64,000 bases of DNA, taken from positions 1 to 64,000 of the forward strand of contig NZ_BCUU01000004.1 in assembly GCF_001591385.1 (NCBI RefSeq). The letters run 5' to 3'. Positions 40,512 to 49,249 of the stretch are shown in pieces. Under the pieces are notes generated by a model. The model did not search any database and was not told the DNA's origin. It saw only the letters and a program-made list of their open reading frames with translations. The position numbers and the translations under genes are program-made. Each line of letters starts with the position of its first letter. Position 1 is the stretch's first letter. This DNA comes from Variovorax soli NBRC 106424 (GTDB lineage: Bacteria; Pseudomonadota; Gammaproteobacteria; Burkholderiales; Burkholderiaceae_C).

Positions 40512-43500
40512 CTAGGCCGCGCGCGCGTGCGCGTCCGGCAGGTCGGTCAGCGGCCCGCTGCCGCTGTACCGGTCCAGCGCCAGGTAGATCGCCGGCGTGA
40601 TGTAGAGCGTGATCACCTGCGAGAAGATGAGGCCGCCCACCACCGCCACGCCCAGCGGCTGGCGCAGCTCGGCGCCCGCGCCCAGGCCCAGCGCCAGCGG
40701 CAGCGCGCCCGTGAGCGCGGCCAGCGTGGTCATCAGGATGGGGCGGAAACGCAGTCGGCAAGCCTCGCGGATGGCCTGCACCGGCGTCAGGTTCTGCGTG
40801 CGCTGGGCCTCCAGCGCGAAGTCGATCATCATGATCGCGTTCTTCTTCACGATGCCGATCAAAAGCAGGATGCCGATGGTCGCGATCAGCGTGAGGTCGA
40901 AGCCGAACAGCTTGAGCGACAGCAGTGCGCCCACCGCCGCCGAGGGCAGGCCGGCCAGGATGGTGATGGGGTGGATGTAGCTTTCATACAGCACGCCCAG
41001 CAGCACGTAGATGACCAGCACCGCAATGATGAGCAGCGCGGCCTGGCTGCCCTGCGAGCTCTGGAACACGGCCGCGTCGCCGCCGTAGCTGGTGATGATG
41101 TCGGCCGGCATCTTCAGCTCCGACGTGAAGCGGTCGATCTTGCCGGTGGCGTCGCCCAGCGGCACGTTGGGCGCGAGGTTGAAGGACACGGTCACGGCCT
41201 GCAGCTGGCCCTGGTGGTTCACCGCCGTCGGCCCCACGGTGCGGCGCACGGTCGAGAAGGCTGAGAGCGGCACCAGCTGGCCGGCCTTGTTGCGCACCGA
41301 CAGGCGCGCCATGTCGTCCTCGAACTGGCGATCGCTGTCGGCCGCGGCCAGGATCACCTGGTAGGTATTGCTCGGCCCGTAGATGCTGCCGATCTGCCGG
41401 TCGCCATAGGCGTTGTACAGCGCGGTGCGCAAGTCGCCGATGGCCACGCCCAGCACGCCGGCCTTGTCCCGGTCGATGTCCAGCGTGGCCTGCAGGCCGC
41501 GGTTCTGCGAATCGCTGGTCACGTCGCGGAAGGCCGGGTCGGCACGCATGCGGTCCATCAGCTTGCCGGCCCATTCGCCGAGCGAGCCGGCGCTCACGCT
41601 CTGCAGCGTGTACTGGTAGCGTGCCTTGCTGGCGCGCCCGCCCAGGCGCAGGTTCTGCGTGGGCTGCATGTACACGGCAATGCCCGGAATCTCGCGGAAG
41701 CGCTTGCGCAGCGACTCCTGCGCCTGCGCCATCGAGGCCCGCTCGCGGCGCGGCTTGAGCACGACGAACAGGCGCCCGCTGTTCTGCGTGGCGGTGGGGC
41801 CGCCCACGCCCACGAACGAGCTCACGTCGCGCACGTTCGGATCGTCGCTGATGGCCTGCGCCACCTGGTCCTGCAGCGACAGCATGGCGGGGAAGGAGAT
41901 GTCCTCGGCCGCCTCGGTGGTGATCTGGATCTGGCCGATGTCCTCTTCCGGGAAGAAGCCCTTGGGCATGGCGACCGCCAGCCAGCCGGTGAGCACGAAG
42001 GTGCCCAGGGCCAGCAGCAGCATCAGCGGCCGGTGCCCGAGCGACCAGTCCAGCGTGCGCATGTAGGTCGCATGCACGAAGCGGTAGCCGCGCTCGAACA
42101 CGCGCCCCACGGCGGTACCGGGTTCAGGGTGATGCTCTTCATGATCGTCGGCATGCGGGTCGACGCCTTCGCGCGGCGTGTGCTTGAGCAGCCGGCTGGC
42201 CATCATGGGCACCAGCGTGAGCGAGACGACGGCCGACACCAGCACGGCCAGCGCCACCACCACCGCGAACTCGTGGAACAGGAGGCCGATCACGCCCGGC
42301 ATGAAGAAGATGGGGATGAACACCGCCACCAGCGAGATCGAGATGGAGATGATGGTGAAGCCCACCTCGCGCGCACCACGCAGCGCCGCCGCCATCGGCT
42401 CCATGCCCTTCTCGACGTAGCGCATGATGTTTTCCAGCACCACGATGGCGTCGTCCACCACCAGGCCCACGGCCAGCGTGATGCCCAGCAGCGACACGTT
42501 GTCCAGGCTGTAGCCGAAGGCGTAGAGCAGCGCCACCGCCCCCACCAGCGAGATCGGGATGGTCACCGCCGGGATGAGCGTGGCCACCAGCCGGTGCAGG
42601 AACAGGAAGATCACCATCACCACCAGCGCGATGGTGCCCAGCAGGGTCAGCTGCACGTCGTGCACCGCCTCGCGGATGGACACCGAGCGGTCGTTGATGG
42701 GATGGATCTCCACCGACTGCGGCAGCTGCGCCTGGAAGCGCGGAATGAGCGCGCGCACCGCGTCCACCACCTGTACCGTGTTGGCATTGGGCTGGCGCTG
42801 CACCGCCAGCGTGATGGAGCGCTGGCCGTTGTAGCTGCTGGCGGTCTTGATCGACTCGTAGCTGTCTTCGACCGTGGCCACTTCGTCCAGCCGCACCGGC
42901 GCGCCGCCGCGCTGGCCGATGATCAGCTTCTTGAACTCGTCGGCCTTGAGCAGCTGCTGGTTGGCCTGGATGGTGAGCGTCTGGCGCGGTCCGTCGAGCA
43001 CACCCACCGGCGTGTTGGCATTGGCCAGGCGCACCGCGCTGGCCAGTTCGTCCAGCGTGATGTTGCGTGCGTTGAGCAGGTCGGCATTGGCCTTGATGCG
43101 CACCGCGAAGCGCTTCTGCCCGTACACCAGCACCTGGGCCACGCCGTCGATGGTGGACAGCGTGGGCGACACCAGGTTCTCGGCATAGTCGTTGAGCTGC
43201 GCGGGCGTCATCGACTCCGAGGTCATGGCGATGAGCAGCACCGGCGCATCGGCCGGGTTCACCTTGCGGTAGGACGGCAGCTGCGTGAGCTCGGCCGGCA
43301 GCTGGCGCTGCGCGCGCAGCAGGGCGGCCTGCACGTCGACCGCGGCGGCGTCGATGTCGCGCGTGCTCACGAACTCCAGCGTGATGGAGCTCGTGCCCTG
43401 CGTGTTCACCGAGCTGATGGTCGACAGGCCCGGAATGGTGGAGAACTGCTTTTCCAGCGGCAGCGCCACCGAGGAGGCCATGGTGTCGGGGCTGGCGCCC

Positions 43501-43655
43501 GGCAGCTGGGCCGAGACGTTGATGATCGGCGTGTTGTAGCTGGGCAGCGCCGCCACCGGGATGCTGAGGTAGGCGAAGATGCCCATCACCACCACGGCGC
43601 ACGACAGCAGCACCGTCATGGCCGGACGGCGGATGCACAGCTCGGAGATGTTCAT
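40512..43655 (-). CDS. RND efflux pump, inner-membrane subunit (MdtB/MdtC-like)
   Basis: A 1047-residue proton-driven transporter of the HAE1 group. N-terminal ISELCIRRPAMTVLLSCAVVVMGIFAYLSIPVA is the first membrane segment, GLVVDDAIVVLENIMR holds the paired Asp of helix 4, and ILLLIGIVKKNAIMMIDFALEAQR is the helix-11 region. An acidic His-rich insert (PHADDHEEHHPEP) lies in the mid loop. It overlaps the adaptor gene by 4 bp. No outer-membrane factor gene is adjacent. It converges on the biosynthetic operon with a 52-bp gap; exporting its product is only a possibility. Confidence 0.93.
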   Translation of the reverse strand: MNISELCIRRPAMTVLLSCAVVVMGIFAYLSIPVAALPSYNTPIINVSAQLPGASPDTMASSVALPLEKQFSTIPGLSTISSVNTQGTSSITLEFVSTRDIDAAAVDVQAALLRAQRQLPAELTQLPSYRKVNPADAPVLLIAMTSESMTPAQLNDYAENLVSPTLSTIDGVAQVLVYGQKRFAVRIKANADLLNARNITLDELASAVRLANANTPVGVLDGPRQTLTIQANQQLLKADEFKKLIIGQRGGAPVRLDEVATVEDSYESIKTASSYNGQRSITLAVQRQPNANTVQVVDAVRALIPRFQAQLPQSVEIHPINDRSVSIREAVHDVQLTLLGTIALVVMVIFLFLHRLVATLIPAVTIPISLVGAVALLYAFGYSLDNVSLLGITLAVGLVVDDAIVVLENIMRYVEKGMEPMAAALRGAREVGFTIISISISLVAVFIPIFFMPGVIGLLFHEFAVVVALAVLVSAVVSLTLVPMMASRLLKHTPREGVDPHADDHEEHHPEPGTAVGRVFERGYRFVHATYMRTLDWSLGHRPLMLLLALGTFVLTGWLAVAMPKGFFPEEDIGQIQITTEAAEDISFPAMLSLQDQVAQAISDDPNVRDVSSFVGVGGPTATQNSGRLFVVLKPRRERASMAQAQESLRKRFREIPGIAVYMQPTQNLRLGGRASKARYQYTLQSVSAGSLGEWAGKLMDRMRADPAFRDVTSDSQNRGLQATLDIDRDKAGVLGVAIGDLRTALYNAYGDRQIGSIYGPSNTYQVILAAADSDRQFEDDMARLSVRNKAGQLVPLSAFSTVRRTVGPTAVNHQGQLQAVTVSFNLAPNVPLGDATGKIDRFTSELKMPADIITSYGGDAAVFQSSQGSQAALLIIAVLVIYVLLGVLYESYIHPITILAGLPSAAVGALLSLKLFGFDLTLIATIGILLLIGIVKKNAIMMIDFALEAQRTQNLTPVQAIREACRLRFRPILMTTLAALTGALPLALGLGAGAELRQPLGVAVVGGLIFSQVITLYITPAIYLALDRYSGSGPLTDLPDAHARAA

Positions 43656-44911
43656 GCGCGGCTCCGCGCCACCGCTGCAGCGTCAGGCGCCGCCGACGCG
43701 GCGCCGGGCCCGGTGGGGCCGCGCGAAGGTGCCGGCCCGCCGGCCGGCGATACCGGCTGCGCGGGCTGCGCCGGCGCATCGGTGCGCACCTTGCCGCCCG
43801 GCCGCACGTTCTGCTTGCCTTCCACCACCACCTGCTCGCCGGCCTGCAGGCCCTTCACCGCCACCTGGGTGCCGAAGGTGTAGAGCGCCTCCACCTTGCG
43901 GCGGGCCGCGGTGCGCTGTTCGTCCACCACGTAGACCGAGCTGCCGTCGGCCAGGAGCATGACGGAGGCGGCGGGGATCACGGTGGCATCCTTCAGCGTG
44001 CTCACCGTCACGTGGGTCTCGACGAACTGGCCGGGCCACAGGGTCTGGTCGGCGTTGTCGAACACGGCCTTGGCGCGCACGGTGCCGATCTGCGGATCGA
44101 CCGTGTTGTCGACGAAATCGAGCGTGCCCTGCACCGGCTTGCGCCCCGGCACGACGGCCCGCACCGGCGTATGGCCGCGGGCGGCGGCCAGCAGGTCCTG
44201 CAGCTTGTCCTCGGGCACCGGGAAGCTCACCGCGATCGGGTCGAGCTGCGTGATGGTGAGCAGCGAGCCCGTCGGCTGCACCAGGCTGCCCGGATAGATG
44301 TTGACCGCGCCGATGCGCCCGGCAATGGGCGCGCGCAGGGTCGAATAGCTCAGCGACACCTGCGCCGCCTGCACCGCGGCCTTGTCGGCCGCCACGGCGG
44401 CGCGCTGCGCCTCCATCTGCGACAGGGTGGCGTCGGCCGCGCTCTTGGAGATGAAGTTCTGCGCCAGCAGCTCCTGGTTGCGCCGGTACTGGCGCTCCAG
44501 GTCGGCCAGCGTGGCCTCGTCCTTGAGCTGCTGGGCCTTCGCCTTGGCCAGGTTGGCCTGGTCGGCCCGCTCGTCCAGCGTGAACAGGAGCTGCCCAGCC
44601 TTGACGAACTGGCCCTCCTTCACGTGCACCTCGCGCACCGTGTTGGTCACTTGCGGGCGCAGGTCGACGCTGTTGAGCGACACCACGCTGCCGTTGACCT
44701 GCACGGTGATCGGCACGTCCTGCCTGCGCACCTGGGCCAGGGTCACCAGGGCGGGCGCGCCGCTGGCACCCGCGGCGCCATTCCCGCCGCTCGCCGGTTG
44801 CTGCTGCTGGGCCGCCACGCTCGTCGCTGCCTGGCGCGCACCCCACCACCAGGAGGCAGCGCCCCCCACGACGAGAACAGCCAGCAAGGGCAGGACGACT
44901 TTTTTCTTCAT
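43652..44911 (-). CDS. RND efflux periplasmic adaptor (MdtA-like)
   Basis: A 419-residue membrane-fusion protein anchored by an N-terminal helix (KKKVVLPLLAVLVVGGAASWWW). Family segments: lipoyl halves VTNTVREVHVKEGQFVKAGQLLFTLD (split) and TLRAPIAGRIG, a coiled-coil hairpin between them, and the barrel motif GQFVETHVTVSTLKDATVIPAASV. ATG 44911 is chosen over 44962, since MKKK begins a normal signal anchor. First gene of the efflux pair. Its C-terminus is a Pro/Ala-rich tail. Confidence 0.92.
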   Translation of the reverse strand: MKKKVVLPLLAVLVVGGAASWWWGARQAATSVAAQQQQPASGGNGAAGASGAPALVTLAQVRRQDVPITVQVNGSVVSLNSVDLRPQVTNTVREVHVKEGQFVKAGQLLFTLDERADQANLAKAKAQQLKDEATLADLERQYRRNQELLAQNFISKSAADATLSQMEAQRAAVAADKAAVQAAQVSLSYSTLRAPIAGRIGAVNIYPGSLVQPTGSLLTITQLDPIAVSFPVPEDKLQDLLAAARGHTPVRAVVPGRKPVQGTLDFVDNTVDPQIGTVRAKAVFDNADQTLWPGQFVETHVTVSTLKDATVIPAASVMLLADGSSVYVVDEQRTAARRKVEALYTFGTQVAVKGLQAGEQVVVEGKQNVRPGGKVRTDAPAQPAQPVSPAGGPAPSRGPTGPGAASAAPDAAAVARSRA

Positions 44912-45114
44912 GGGGCAAATAACAACAACAGGGGGCGACGCGGGGCTGATTTGGGCCGACACTCAGATCGTTACCAAAGGCAACTATTGGACCAGCGCGG
45001 AGCCTCGCGCGTCTATGCCTTCCGTAAAGATAAGTAAAGCAAATGGCCTCGGCGCAGGGCGCGGGGCCGCGGCCCGTCTCGTAAAATCGTCTGTTCAGCC
45101 TCTGGATATACCCC

Positions 45115-45612
45115 ATGAACCGCTGCCCCGCCATTCCTTCCAGCAAGACCCTTTTCGTTACGGCCGCAGCTGCCCTCATGCTGCTGCAGCTGCCCGCTGC
45201 CCAGGCGCAGGACCACGCCCTGCAAGGCCAGCCCGAGGCCGCCGTCGGCGGCCGCGTCTTCCCCGTGAACGCCCTGCGCGGCCAGATCGCCTTCGGCGTG
45301 CCGCCGGCCATCCAGCTCGACGGCCAGCCGGCCCGGCTGTCGCCGGGCGTGCGCGTGCAAAGCGCCCAGCGCATGCTCGCGGCGCCGGCCTCGCTGGTCG
45401 GCCAGAGCTACGTGGTGAACTACACCCGGGAAGCCACCTCTGGCATGGTCAACCAGGTGTGGATCCTGAGCGCCGAGGAAGCCGCCACCCGGCGCGCCGG
45501 CGCCGAGCGCCCCTTCCTGAACTTCTGGCCCTTCGTCGCCAACAGCAGCAACACCGGCCCGCGCGACGACGGCAACACGCCCTACAACCAGCTGCCGGGC
45601 TACGGCCAGTAG
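45115..45612 (+). CDS. Conserved hypothetical exported protein
   Basis: A 165-residue protein with a signal peptide (SKTLFVTAAAALMLLQLPAAQAQ). The mature part contains GRVFPVNALRGQIAFGVPPAIQLDGQPARLSPGVRV and ends in a Pro/Gly/Asn tail. I recognise no domain. It is divergent from the RND adaptor and precedes miaB; two hairpins follow its stop, so it appears monocistronic. Confidence 0.7.
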   Translation: MNRCPAIPSSKTLFVTAAAALMLLQLPAAQAQDHALQGQPEAAVGGRVFPVNALRGQIAFGVPPAIQLDGQPARLSPGVRVQSAQRMLAAPASLVGQSYVVNYTREATSGMVNQVWILSAEEAATRRAGAERPFLNFWPFVANSSNTGPRDDGNTPYNQLPGYGQ

Positions 45613-45628
45613 GCCCAAGCCCTCGAAC

Positions 45629-45661
45629 GGAACGCCGGCCGCCCGCGGCCATTGGCGTTCC
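45629..45661. terminator. Hairpin after hypothetical exported gene
   Basis: GGAACGCC (45629-45636) pairs exactly with GGCGTTCC (45654-45661), with a nested GGCC pair inside. It has no T-run of its own but lies directly before a second hairpin that has one. Confidence 0.5.
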
Positions 45662-45669
45662 CGGCACCC

Positions 45670-45714
45670 GCACGCAGGGTCACGGACGATGCCCTGCGTG
45701 CCCGCATTTTTTTT
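45670..45714 (+). terminator. Rho-independent terminator upstream of miaB
   Basis: GCACGCAGGG and CCCTGCGTGC form a 10-bp stem over a 12-nt loop; an eight-T run (45707-45714) follows 5 nt later. It separates the exported-protein gene from miaB. Confidence 0.72.
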
Positions 45715-45747
45715 GATCGCCCACCGACCCCACCCACGGGCACGCGC

Positions 45748-47116
45748 ATGACCACCAAGAAAGTCTTCATCAAAACCTTCGGCTGCCAGATGAACGAGTA
45801 CGACTCGGACAAGATGGCCGACGTGCTGAACGCCGCGCAGGGCTACGAGCCCACGCAGAACGTGGACGAGGCCGACCTCATCCTCTTCAACACCTGCTCG
45901 GTGCGCGAGAAGGCGCAGGAGAAGGTGTTCTCCGACCTCGGCCGCGTCAAGCACCTCAAGGCCAAGGGCGTGAAGATCGGCGTGGGCGGCTGCGTGGCCA
46001 GCCAGGAGGGCGACGCCATCATCGCCCGCGCCGTACGTGGACGTGGTGTTCGGCCCGCAGACCCTGCACCGCCTGCCCGAGCTGCTGGCCCAGCGCGAGC
46101 GGCAGGACCGCCCGCAGGTGGACATCAGCTTTCCCGAGATCGAGAAGTTCGACAACCTGCCGCCCGCGCGGGTGGAGGGCGCCACCGCCTTCGTCTCCAT
46201 CATGGAAGGCTGCTCCAAATACTGCAGCTACTGCGTGGTGCCCTACACCCGCGGCGAGGAAGTCAGCCGCCCCTTCGACGACGTGCTGGTGGAAGTGGCG
46301 GGCCTTGCGGCCCAGGGCGTGCGCGAGGTGACGCTCCTGGGCCAGAACGTGAACGCCTACCGCGGCAAGATGGGCGACACGAGCGAGATCGCCGACTTCG
46401 CCCTGCTCATCGAATACGTGGCCGACATTCCCGGCATCGAGCGCATCCGCTACACCACCAGCCACCCCAACGAGTTCACGCCGCGCCTGATCGAGGCCTA
46501 TGCCCGCGTGCCGCAGCTGGTGAGCCACCTGCACCTGCCGGTGCAGCACGGATCGGACCGCATCCTCATGGCCATGAAGCGCGGCTACACCGCCATGGAA
46601 TACAAGAGCACGGTGCGCAAGCTGCGCGCCATCCGTCCGCAGCTTTCGCTGTCCAGCGACTTCATCGTCGGCTTCCCGGGCGAGACCGAGGACGACTTCG
46701 GCAAGATGATGAAGCTCATCGACGACGTGGGCTTCGATGCCAGCTTCAGCTTCATCTTCAGCCCGCGCCCCGGCACGCCGGCCGCGGCGCTGCACGACGA
46801 CACGCCGCATGAAGTGAAACTCGCGCGCCTGCAGACGCTGCAGAAGACCATCGACGACAACGTCAGGCGCATTGGCGAGAGCCGCGTGGGCACGCTGCAG
46901 CGCGTGCTGGTGGAAGGCGCCGCCAAGCACGGCGAGGGCATGCTGATGGGCCGCACCGAGTGCAACCGCGTGGTCAACTTCGCGGGCGATGCACGCCTCG
47001 CGGGGCAGATGATCGATCTGCGCATCACCCGTTCCATGGCCTACACGCTGGCCGGCGAGGTGCCCACCCGCGAAGGCGACGGCCTGCAGGCTTCCGGCAA
47101 GGCGCTGGCCGCCTGA
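45748..47116 (+). pseudogene. miaB: tRNA-2-methylthio-N6-dimethylallyladenosine synthase, frameshifted
   Basis: The N-terminal part ([55 protein letters not shown]) reads in one frame from ATG 45748; the rest ([16 protein letters not shown], the radical-[32 protein letters not shown] domain) reads in another from about 46033 to the stop at 47114-47116. At the join the DNA is GCCCGCGCCGTAC, where GCCCGCGCGCCGTAC would restore A-R-A-P-Y; two bases of a GC repeat seem lost. MiaB methylthiolates A37 of tRNAs. Every motif is otherwise intact, so this is either a sequencing error or a very recent inactivation. The tail overlaps the glrK start (TGATG). Confidence 0.88.
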
Positions 47117-48543
47117 TGGGCAAGCTGAAATCGGCACGCGGCTCCTTCCAGCAGCTGCTGCTCTTCGCTTTCCTGCTGCTCACCGCGCTGCTGGTGGGCG
47201 TGGCCCTGCGCTCGATCTTCCAGTACGACGCGCTCATGACCCAAAGCCGCGATGCCGCGGCGCGCGCCCTCACCCTGTCGGGCTCGGCCCAGTCGCTGGC
47301 CGAGCGCAGCGCGGCCATGGAGCGCGCCGGCCGGCAGTCGCTGGTGCTCAACGACGGCGTGCTGCGCCGCCGCTTCGAAGACGCGGCGCGCGATGCGCAC
47401 GGCGCCATCGACCGGCTGGTGGCCAACGGCCTGCCGGTGGAGGCCGCCGACGAATGGCGCAAGCAGATCGGCTCCATCGAATCGCTGCTCACCGGCCCGC
47501 AGGAAACGGCGCTGGCGCGCGAAAGCAGCATGGCGCTGCAGTTTCGCGACCTGGACGGCAACAACACGCAGATCGCGCAGCTGGCGCAGCTGCTCATCGA
47601 GGCGCAGAACAAGGCGCTGGCCGAGCGCATCGAAAGCGCGCGCACCCGCCTCATGCGCGAGGTGCTGGCCGCCAGCGGCCTGGCGGTGGCGCTGGCGCTG
47701 GGCTTCGGTGTGTGGCTGGCGCGGCCGTTCAAGCGGCTGGAGCGCGCCATCATCGGCCTGGGCGAGAACCGGCTGGACGAGCCCATCGACATTCGCGGCC
47801 CGGCCGACGTGCGCCGCGTGTCGGAACAGCTCGAATGGCTGCGCCTGCGCCTGACCGAACTGGACGCCGACAAGGCGCGCTTCCTGCGCCACGTGTCGCA
47901 CGAGCTGAAGACGCCGCTGGCGGCGCTGCGCGAGGGCGTGTCGCTGCTGGAAGAAGGCGTGACCGGTTCGCTCAACCCCGCCCAGCGCGAGGTCGCGCAG
48001 ATCCTGCAGCAGAACACGGTGTCGCTGCAGGGGCAGATCGAAGCGCTGCTGCGCTTCAATGCCGCCGCCTTCGAGGCGCGCCAGCTCAACCGCGAGCGCG
48101 TGGCGCTGCTGCCGCTGATCGAAGAGCAGATCTATGCGCAGCGCCTTCAGTGGCAGGCGCAAGGCCTGGTGGTGCGCGGCGAAGGCGAAGACCTGCAGGT
48201 CACCGCCGACCGGACCAAGCTGAGCACGGCCGTTGCCAACCTGCTGTCCAACGCGATCCGCTTCTCGGCGCGCGGCGGGCTCATCACGCTCACCGTGTCG
48301 TCCGCGCCGGGCGTGGCGCGCATCGACATCTGCGATGCGGGCCCGGGCATTGCCGAGGGCGACCGCGAACGCATCTTCGAACCCTTTTACCGCGGCGAAA
48401 GACAGCCCGAGCACGCGGTCAAGGGCACCGGAATCGGTCTTTCCATCGTGCAGGAGTACATTGCAGCCCATGGCGGCCGTGTCGAACTGCTGGCCGACGG
48501 TCCAGGTGCCCGCTTTCGCATCGAATTGCCGCGCACCGCCTGA
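47116..48543 (+). CDS. glrK: Sensor histidine kinase GlrK (QseE)
   Basis: A 475-residue inner-membrane kinase: helix 1 at about 13-33, a mainly helical periplasmic domain, helix 2 at about 176-196, HAMP, then the dimerisation helix with His262 in FLRHVSHELKTPLAALREG and the ATPase boxes NLLSNAIRFS, DAGPGIAEGDRERIFEPFYR and GTGIGLSIV. Gene order kinase - lipoprotein - NtrC-type regulator equals E. coli glrK-qseG-glrR, which senses envelope conditions. ATG 47116 shares a base with the miaB stop, so expression may depend on read-through from miaB. Confidence 0.92.
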   Translation: MGKLKSARGSFQQLLLFAFLLLTALLVGVALRSIFQYDALMTQSRDAAARALTLSGSAQSLAERSAAMERAGRQSLVLNDGVLRRRFEDAARDAHGAIDRLVANGLPVEAADEWRKQIGSIESLLTGPQETALARESSMALQFRDLDGNNTQIAQLAQLLIEAQNKALAERIESARTRLMREVLAASGLAVALALGFGVWLARPFKRLERAIIGLGENRLDEPIDIRGPADVRRVSEQLEWLRLRLTELDADKARFLRHVSHELKTPLAALREGVSLLEEGVTGSLNPAQREVAQILQQNTVSLQGQIEALLRFNAAAFEARQLNRERVALLPLIEEQIYAQRLQWQAQGLVVRGEGEDLQVTADRTKLSTAVANLLSNAIRFSARGGLITLTVSSAPGVARIDICDAGPGIAEGDRERIFEPFYRGERQPEHAVKGTGIGLSIVQEYIAAHGGRVELLADGPGARFRIELPRTA

Positions 48544-48577
48544 CCTTCCCCTAGAGCGTCCCCCTTTCCTGGTTTTC

Positions 48578-49249
48578 ATGTCGATCCTGTCTGTCCGCAG
48601 AAACGTCTTGCCCTGGGCCGCGGCCGTTGCCGTGCCCTGGCTGCTGGCCGGCTGCGCCACCTCCACCGCGCCGCGGCCCGCACCTTCGACGAACGTGCCG
48701 CCGCCACCCGTGGTGCAGAACCTGCCCGCACCGGTCGTGCCGGTCGAGGCCGAGCCCAACGCGCCGGCCACGCAGCCGGCCATCAACTTCATCGCCGCCA
48801 CCTCCGGCCCGGTGGCCGCCGCCCTGGCCTATGGCGACAAGGTGCGCACGCTCGGCCCGCCCGAGCTGGCCGGCGAAATCTCGCGGCTGGGCGAGCCCGG
48901 CGAAGTGCCGCTGACACAGGTGCAGCTCGCGCTGGCGCTGGCCCAGACCCGCCAGGGCGCCGACCTGGTGCGCGCCCAGGGCCTGCTGCAGCGCGTGGCC
49001 GCCAACCAGGCGCCCGAGGCGCAGCAGCTGGCACCGCTGGCACGCCTGCTCTCGGCCCGCTACGGCGAACAGCGGCGCGTGGAAGACGAGCGCGACAAGC
49101 AGTCCCAGCAGCTCAAGGACAGCCAGCGCCGCATCGACCAGCTCAACGACCGCCTGGAGGCGCTGCGCGCCATCGAGCGCAGCTTCTCCCGTCCCAGCAA
49201 CCATCCGCCGGTACCGAGCATGCCGGCGCCCAACGGCAGCAAACCATGA
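48578..49249 (+). CDS. qseG: QseG-like outer-membrane lipoprotein
   Basis: A 223-residue lipoprotein with lipobox LAGC (WLLAGCATS), a Pro-rich spacer, a helical repeat-like middle (LALALAQTRQGADLVRAQGLL) and a coiled-coil segment KQSQQLKDSQRRIDQLNDRLEAL before a Pro-rich tail. Position between glrK and glrR and general build match QseG/YfhG, which links to the sensor in E. coli. Its stop overlaps the glrR start (ATGA at 49246). Confidence 0.82.
   Translation: MSILSVRRNVLPWAAAVAVPWLLAGCATSTAPRPAPSTNVPPPPVVQNLPAPVVPVEAEPNAPATQPAINFIAATSGPVAAALAYGDKVRTLGPPELAGEISRLGEPGEVPLTQVQLALALAQTRQGADLVRAQGLLQRVAANQAPEAQQLAPLARLLSARYGEQRRVEDERDKQSQQLKDSQRRIDQLNDRLEALRAIERSFSRPSNHPPVPSMPAPNGSKP

Noticed and set aside
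40500..40512. GGGTTCGATCCCC on the minus strand, like a tRNA T-arm, at the end of the biosynthetic cluster (possible att-site remnant)
   Set aside because: Only three of five T-stem pairs form, there is no acceptor stem or CCA, no matching copy at the other cluster edge and no integrase nearby.
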